From: Tubulanus polymorphus
Taxonomy: Eukaryota; Nemertea; Palaeonemertea; Tubulaniformes; Tubulanidae
NCBI RefSeq assembly: GCF_964204645.1
Contig: NC_134028.1
Location: forward strand, 3,508,501-3,572,500
DNA length: 64,000 nucleotides
Direction of reading: 5' to 3'
The stretch's first letter is position 1; the number at the start of each line of letters is the position of its first letter. This document shows, in pieces, positions 59,525 through 64,000 of this stretch. Under the pieces are notes generated by a model. That model saw only the letters and a program-made list of their open reading frames with translations. It had not been told where the DNA came from and ran no database searches. The position numbers and the translations under genes were made by a program.

Positions 59525-61188
59525 CTGTTCATAATGAACGTTGATGTTTCCAGTTTGGTTGACATCTTTTTCTCTGAATTTATTCGTCAACGTCTTCAAC
59601 ATTACGCAACACTGTATGAAATCGTCGAAATTTATCGACCGCGCGAATCTTCGATCGAAAACTCGAATGCATAATTGACTGAATGCAGGTGACCTGAAAT
59701 ACAGTTCGAAATTGTGTAAGTCTGATCAGTCTAAATCGGAAAATTAGAAAATGAATAAATCAGAAAATGTCGGCCGAAAAAGTGGAGTCCATTATTTTCC
59801 CATTCATTATCTATAAATTCTGTCTAAATCGGATGTAAATCAAAAACTTGCCTGAATAATATCATAAAATCCCTAATTTACATTATCTAAGTCAAACATT
59901 TGGATTTTTATTGACACATTCCTTTGCACACAGAAAACACTCAACTTAGCATTGAATGAATATATAAGCTATCAATCCTCTAATGGACAGAGGTAAAAGT
60001 TGCTTTATGATTTTCTAATTAGTTGCCATGTTTCGGATTTTCCTTCTAAATAAATTTTTTCCAAAAACGTCCCTAAATCCAACTAGTTCATTGTCAGACA
60101 AAGAATGATGTTATAAAAATTTTAACTTGCTATTTGACCTGAAAACGTACAATCTATATCCAAATGTAGCGAATGCAGTAGATAGTTCATTAGCATCGAT
60201 GTTACCAGAACGATCAGTGTCAAATCTACAAATGAACAACGAACAAAGATCATAAAGTACGAAGATAAGTAATCAATTATATTGTGTCGTTTTAAAGTTT
60301 TTAAAAACAGATGTAGCACGAACCTGTCAAAACATGCCTTCCATTCTTGAATATATTTCCATAAGGCACCAAATTCAGCTGCATTGATGGTTCCAGATCT
60401 GAGATAATAACATAATCACAAATGTTACAATGTTCAAATTTCCGGGTTCTTACAGATCAGGGGCTGCAGTTCTCAAGAGATTACTTGTGCTACTTGTTAC
60501 CAGCAAGAACAACAATACACCAAAAATTCCCTGATTTTCTCAGAAATTTGTTAGAACAAGGGCAAACTTCAACAAAAGCAACGTACCTATCTTTATCAAA
60601 CATGCCAATCATGAGTCGACATGTTTCATCATTAAACGGTGTCCAATTTCCGTTCATTAGAGCTCGCTTCAGTTCATGTGCCGTTATTTCACCATTTCTG
60701 TCGACATCTACAGACTACAAAACACAAACATACATGAAAACAGTAACTAACAAAATAGATAATGGGAGATAATTCGAAAAAAGTAATTCATTAACAACAA
60801 AAAGTAGTACCTGGAACCATTGCCAAAGTTCCGGGCTAACACCTGGGGGTAATTGTACAGGTGGTGGAGCTCCGTAAGGTTGCCCATACTGAGGTGGTGG
60901 TTGTGCACCCCCATAAGCAGGTGCACCCCCATTGTACGCGGGAGCTGGTGCACTTGTATATGGTGCGCCACCATACTGTCCTGGAACTGCTGCTCGTGGT
61001 GGTGGTGCACCATATGCTGGATTCTGTGGTGGTGCACCATACGCCGGATTGTGTGGGGGTGCACCGTATGCAGGATTGTGTGGGGGTGCACCGTATGCAG
61101 GATTGTGTGGGGGTGCACCGTATGCAGGATTGTGTGGGGGTTGGTATCCACCTCCATATGCCGGTTGAGGTCGACCCTGCCCATACAT
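59525..61188 (-). CDS. Penta-EF-hand protein (peflin-like), last exon not resolved
   Basis: Exons on the minus strand: 61188-60811, 60714-60587, 60398-60324, 60225-60151 and 59693-59525, all in phase (275 codons so far). Exon 1 encodes a Gly/Pro/Tyr-rich N-terminus ([18 protein letters not shown]...) with four to five repeats of [12 protein letters not shown]-hands follow: [19 protein letters not shown], then [36 protein letters not shown] and [15 protein letters not shown]. The [14 protein letters not shown] and [12 protein letters not shown] stretches are PEF-family signatures. The long Tyr-rich N-terminus and ELWQWFQ junction favour peflin (PEF1), an ALG-2 partner that acts at ER exit sites, over sorcin or grancalcin. 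The last short exon should lie between about 58840 and 59520. Confidence 0.88.
61010..61145. repeat. 27-bp coding tandem repeat
   Basis: GTGCACCGTATGCAGGATTG-centred 27-bp units, three nearly identical and two diverged, encode NPAYGAPPH repeats in the penta-EF-hand gene exon 1. Confidence 0.9.
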
Positions 61189-61434
61189 GTTGTTAGGACG
61201 TTGTTGTATATATTATTACTGAAAAGGAAAGAATGAAATAAGTTAATGCTGCTGAAACAATTTGCAACAACTTTCATAGCTTTTTCCTTAATAAGTGTTG
61301 TAGCTTTTTAACTCATCAAACAAGAGTGACAGTTTTGTAGTGACAAGTCTGTCAATCCTAGTCTGGCAGTCGGTCGTGTCTCCAGTCTTGTCTCGTCTGG
61401 GGAGTGGTGGGAGTAATATCCAGTGGTGGGAGTG

Positions 61435-61712
61435 TGGAGCAGTGTGGCTTAGTGGTAGAGTGCTCGCCCCCCAATCGGGAGGTTGTGTGTTCGAACCCCG
61501 GCTGTGCTGTAGTGTCCTTAGGCAAGGCATTAATTCACAATTGCTACTGGCTGACAACGCCTTGATCGCTCTGCAGCGTATCGGTGTTGCATCTCCCAAG
61601 GGAGAGTAAGAATATACTGGATTGGTAACAGAAGCTGGGTAATAATTGAGTGACAGCGCTTTGAGCATTTATTGGAAAGGCACTATATAAGCACTAATTA
61701 TTATTATTATTA
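61435..61712 (+). mobile_element. tRNA-derived SINE with ATT tail
   Basis: A box TGGCTTAGTGG (61445-61455) and B box GTTCGAACCC (61489-61498) form a tRNA-like head. A body follows, ending in GCTTTGAGCATTTATTGG ... GGCACTATATAAGCAC and a short (ATT)n tail. This tail type is common in SINEs of marine invertebrates. Confidence 0.75.
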
Positions 61713-61809
61713 ATAGCGCCAGGGCAGGCAGATGTCAGATGAAGAATGAAAACAAACTTAATTTTTCCAACTTTTTTTTACAAAAAAAGACACGTCATGG
61801 AGCAACATG

Positions 61810-62027
61810 GGTAAAAGTGCAGATCCGCACCTCTCGTGATTGACGCAATCTACTGAATCAGTGAATGACAGTATCCAGGCTAAATCGTTCTAGTGAAGAT
61901 ATATTAAAATTAACCAATGGCAATGTATGAATTGCTGATGACATTTTATTTTTGAATCTGAAACAATGATATTTAATGTAATTGATTGAACCGTTTACGC
62001 GGAGAGGTGCGGATCTGCACTTTTACC
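61810..62027. mobile_element. MITE with 26-bp perfect terminal inverted repeats
   Basis: The left end 61810-61835 begins GGTAAAAGTGCAGATCCGCA. The right end 62002-62027 is its exact 26-base inverse. The internal 166 bp has no coding capacity. Confidence 0.85.
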
Positions 62028-62172
62028 GCGACAAGTCATTAAGACAACATCACTCGGTACAGAAGGAAGAGAAATACAGATTGTATGATCTCACATCTTG
62101 ACCGTTACCTCTCAGAGACGTAGCATCGGGTCGAATTAAAAAAATTATCAATGATCAGAATTTACTTCCGGG

Positions 62173-62778
62173 TTGGTTTATTCCATCGCCAAAAGATGGC
62201 GGAACCTCCTATTAGTAGATAATAAAACACGTAACTGGATATACAATAAAGCACGGAATTGGAATATCACAGATGACTTGCGATTGCCTTACGGGCCCGT
62301 TCGGTTTGCAAAACGGCGGGATCTGGGGATTCTAAAAATCTTTTTTAAAGCAGCATCCCCTCAAGAAGGGATGGATGTAAGGAGATTTATGGATCCAGGT
62401 CCGCCGCACTTTGAAGTTCGATCCCACATCACCCGTTCAGACTCATGCCAAACTCCGCGGGCCGGATTTCCATACTTTTTCGGCTCAGGACAGCGACGGT
62501 CCGGTGCATTCTCGGCGGCGGTTGAGGTTTTGACATTGGAAAGCCGCCTGGAATCGACAATATGTTTCGATATTGTCTTGAAGAACTGTAATCTGTCATC
62601 CCGAGGGATACCCTGCCTCGCCACGATCGAAGTGTGCACTACAGCGGTGCCCTCCTCGTGGAGGAGGAGAGCCGGATGGAGTTGGGTGACAGTCTTCCAG
62701 ATTGAATGCCGGCGGAAACATCCGCGTGTCACATTACTCTCATTAGAAATCTCAGCTGCTCAAACAATTATCGCCTAG
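62173..62778 (+). other. Unassigned GC-richer open region (ORFs on both strands)
   Basis: A 201-codon plus-strand frame overlaps a minus-strand frame of more than 120 codons (62732-62361). The block is richer in CpG than its surroundings, and the change is abrupt. I recognise neither product. The plus-strand C-terminal part (VFQIECRRKHPRVTLLSLE) looks like a repeated-element fragment. It may be a decayed transposon gene or one exon of either strand. Confidence 0.3.
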
Positions 62779-63542
62779 TCGGGATGATCAAAGGCTAGTG
62801 ACTGTCCGCTAATTATTGGTTATCGCGTTCGTCGCTGAAAGTCTTCATTCACAAGTCAAATGGTCGATAATTCGGGAGCATCGAGCTGTCGAAAAGTTAA
62901 TTGTACCTTCAATGAAGCGCGCAACAAACTGTCAGTGACAGTTGTAAGCTCGACGTCAGCCATTCCGAATCAACTATGTGACTTCAAGAGGCGACTGTGA
63001 ACATCTATATGGAAATTGCAAATAATGCACCCTCCAGAAAACTAATTCTCTGTAGCCAGGGAGTGCATGTGACCTTGGAGTATCCAAATGATTACTTCAC
63101 GATGTGACGTAATAGTTATCAGAATTTATGAATGAAAATCCTTATGGCTAATGACGTATTCATTTCAACCAAACACCGACCGGGTCATTCGGTGCGTTTG
63201 CGTGTGGGCGGTATTAAACCACTAGACCCGCTCCACCATTTATTCAGATATTCTTGACTGCAATTCTTGTAATATTACTCCACAAGATGCAATCAAGTAA
63301 AAAGAATAATGTCAATGTTCGCGTCCGAGAGAAGACCGCATAATGATCTTCGAAATTCAAATTCGAATCGTATTGATGACATCTAAATATCAATGCTGGG
63401 ATAAATTGAATGCACGTATGACTAGTTGAACGATATCAAGTGAAATGTTTGACGAACAGGGCTATCTGAATAATTTCCCCAGCCTCGCGCAGATAATGGA
63501 GAACACCGATATTATGGAAATGGGTAATTTGTATGCAGAAAA

Positions 63543-63863
63543 TCACTCTGCGCGGTTAATGTCCATTTTATGATGAGTGAGTAATAATTTCACGATCTCT
63601 AACACGGTTATAATGAACCCATAGAGTCCATGCTGCCCGGCGGAGGGAGCAGTACCGAGCGCGGCGGCATCGCTTTGATCTGAGGTGTATCGCGTTATGA
63701 CAAAGCAATCAATCATGGCGGCGGCGTCTCTGATGTCGTCTGCTGGGTAGCACGTGATAAACACGCCGCTTATCCGATCAGAGAATAAATGATACACCCG
63801 GCACCATTCACCCAGTTGGATAGATTTTGATCTGACGGTGCAATGCGGGATAAATAAAAACAT
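63543..63863 (-). CDS. Possible exon of an unidentified gene at the right edge
   Basis: The minus-strand frame reads SIQLGEWCRVYHLFSDRISG then VFITCYPADDIRDAAAMIDC and FVITRYTSDQSDAAALGTAP. Its composition is protein-like and it has a possible acceptor CACCGTCAG just before RSKSI. I do not recognise the family, and a terminal position in the window prevents checking neighbours. The rest of 62.8-64.0 kb shows nothing. Confidence 0.3.
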   Translation of the reverse strand: MFLFIPHCTVRSKSIQLGEWCRVYHLFSDRISGVFITCYPADDIRDAAAMIDCFVITRYTSDQSDAAALGTAPSAGQHGLYGFIITVLEIVKLLLTHHKMDINRAE

Positions 63864-64000
63864 TACCGCGCCACCAGATCAAAGACGACGTTGCTTACAC
63901 CCCGAAATTGAACAAATTAGATTCAGACTCAACTCACATTAACGTATGATTAATCGCCCAAAATTATTAATGAATATTTGAATATATAGCGTCTGGTTTT

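Noticed and set aside
60853-61236. Plus-strand Cys/Trp-rich and Tyr/Gly-rich frames
   Set aside because: They arise from the 27-bp repeat read on the wrong strand; the minus-strand reading leads into EF-hands.

Overview
The window is nuclear DNA of an invertebrate animal. Genes are split by GT-AG introns, the sequence is AT-rich, and intergenic and intronic stretches are full of foldback elements, MITEs and a tRNA-derived SINE. Proteins read from spliced exons are bilaterian in type (TXNDC11, a WBP1/WBP1L-type protein, RACK1, PP2A catalytic subunit, an annexin, COQ7, a penta-EF-hand protein). A marine lophotrochozoan such as a mollusc is my best guess, by inference only. There are no prokaryotic features, CRISPR arrays or operons.

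Layout. 1-348 is one exon of an unidentified minus-strand coiled-coil gene. 0.35-11.7 kb holds no gene I can recognise. 11.7-17.5 kb (minus) is TXNDC11. It sits head to head, 279 bp apart, with a WBP1/WBP1L-like membrane adaptor (17.78-19.94 kb, plus). RACK1 (21.77-25.63 kb, minus) is complete in 7 exons and is head to head, 437 bp apart, with the PP2A catalytic subunit gene (26.07-29.68 kb, plus, 7 exons). A 15-exon annexin with an unusual long N-terminal region follows (33.35-37.68 kb, plus). A two-exon gene for a myristoylation-signal and SOCS-box protein lies at 42.25-44.54 kb (minus). 44.5-56.7 kb has only one weak minus-strand gene candidate near 49 kb. COQ7 (56.72-58.50 kb, plus, 6 exons) and a peflin-like penta-EF-hand gene (59.5-61.2 kb, minus) converge tail to tail. 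The last 2.8 kb holds a SINE, a MITE and two anonymous ORFs.

The most interesting signal is in the RACK1 introns. They carry two families of box C/D snoRNA-like genes, eight copies in all. One family is U96-like, with a guide complementary to 5.8S rRNA, in a 186-bp tandem array plus one diverged copy. The other has four copies sharing a GGACUAGAGUC guide that I match from memory to a conserved large-subunit rRNA segment. Vertebrate RACK1 hosts SNORD96A, so this host-guest pairing appears to be ancient, with a local expansion here.

The genes do not form a pathway. They are mostly housekeeping genes (redox/ER folding, translation scaffold, phosphatase, ubiquinone synthesis) arranged in two divergent and three convergent neighbour pairs. 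Exon joins were checked by reading-frame phase. The predicted lengths of RACK1 (318 aa), PP2A-C (312 aa), annexin (598 aa), COQ7 (192 aa), the SOCS-box protein (424 aa) and the WBP1-like protein (144 aa) all close as whole codon numbers.
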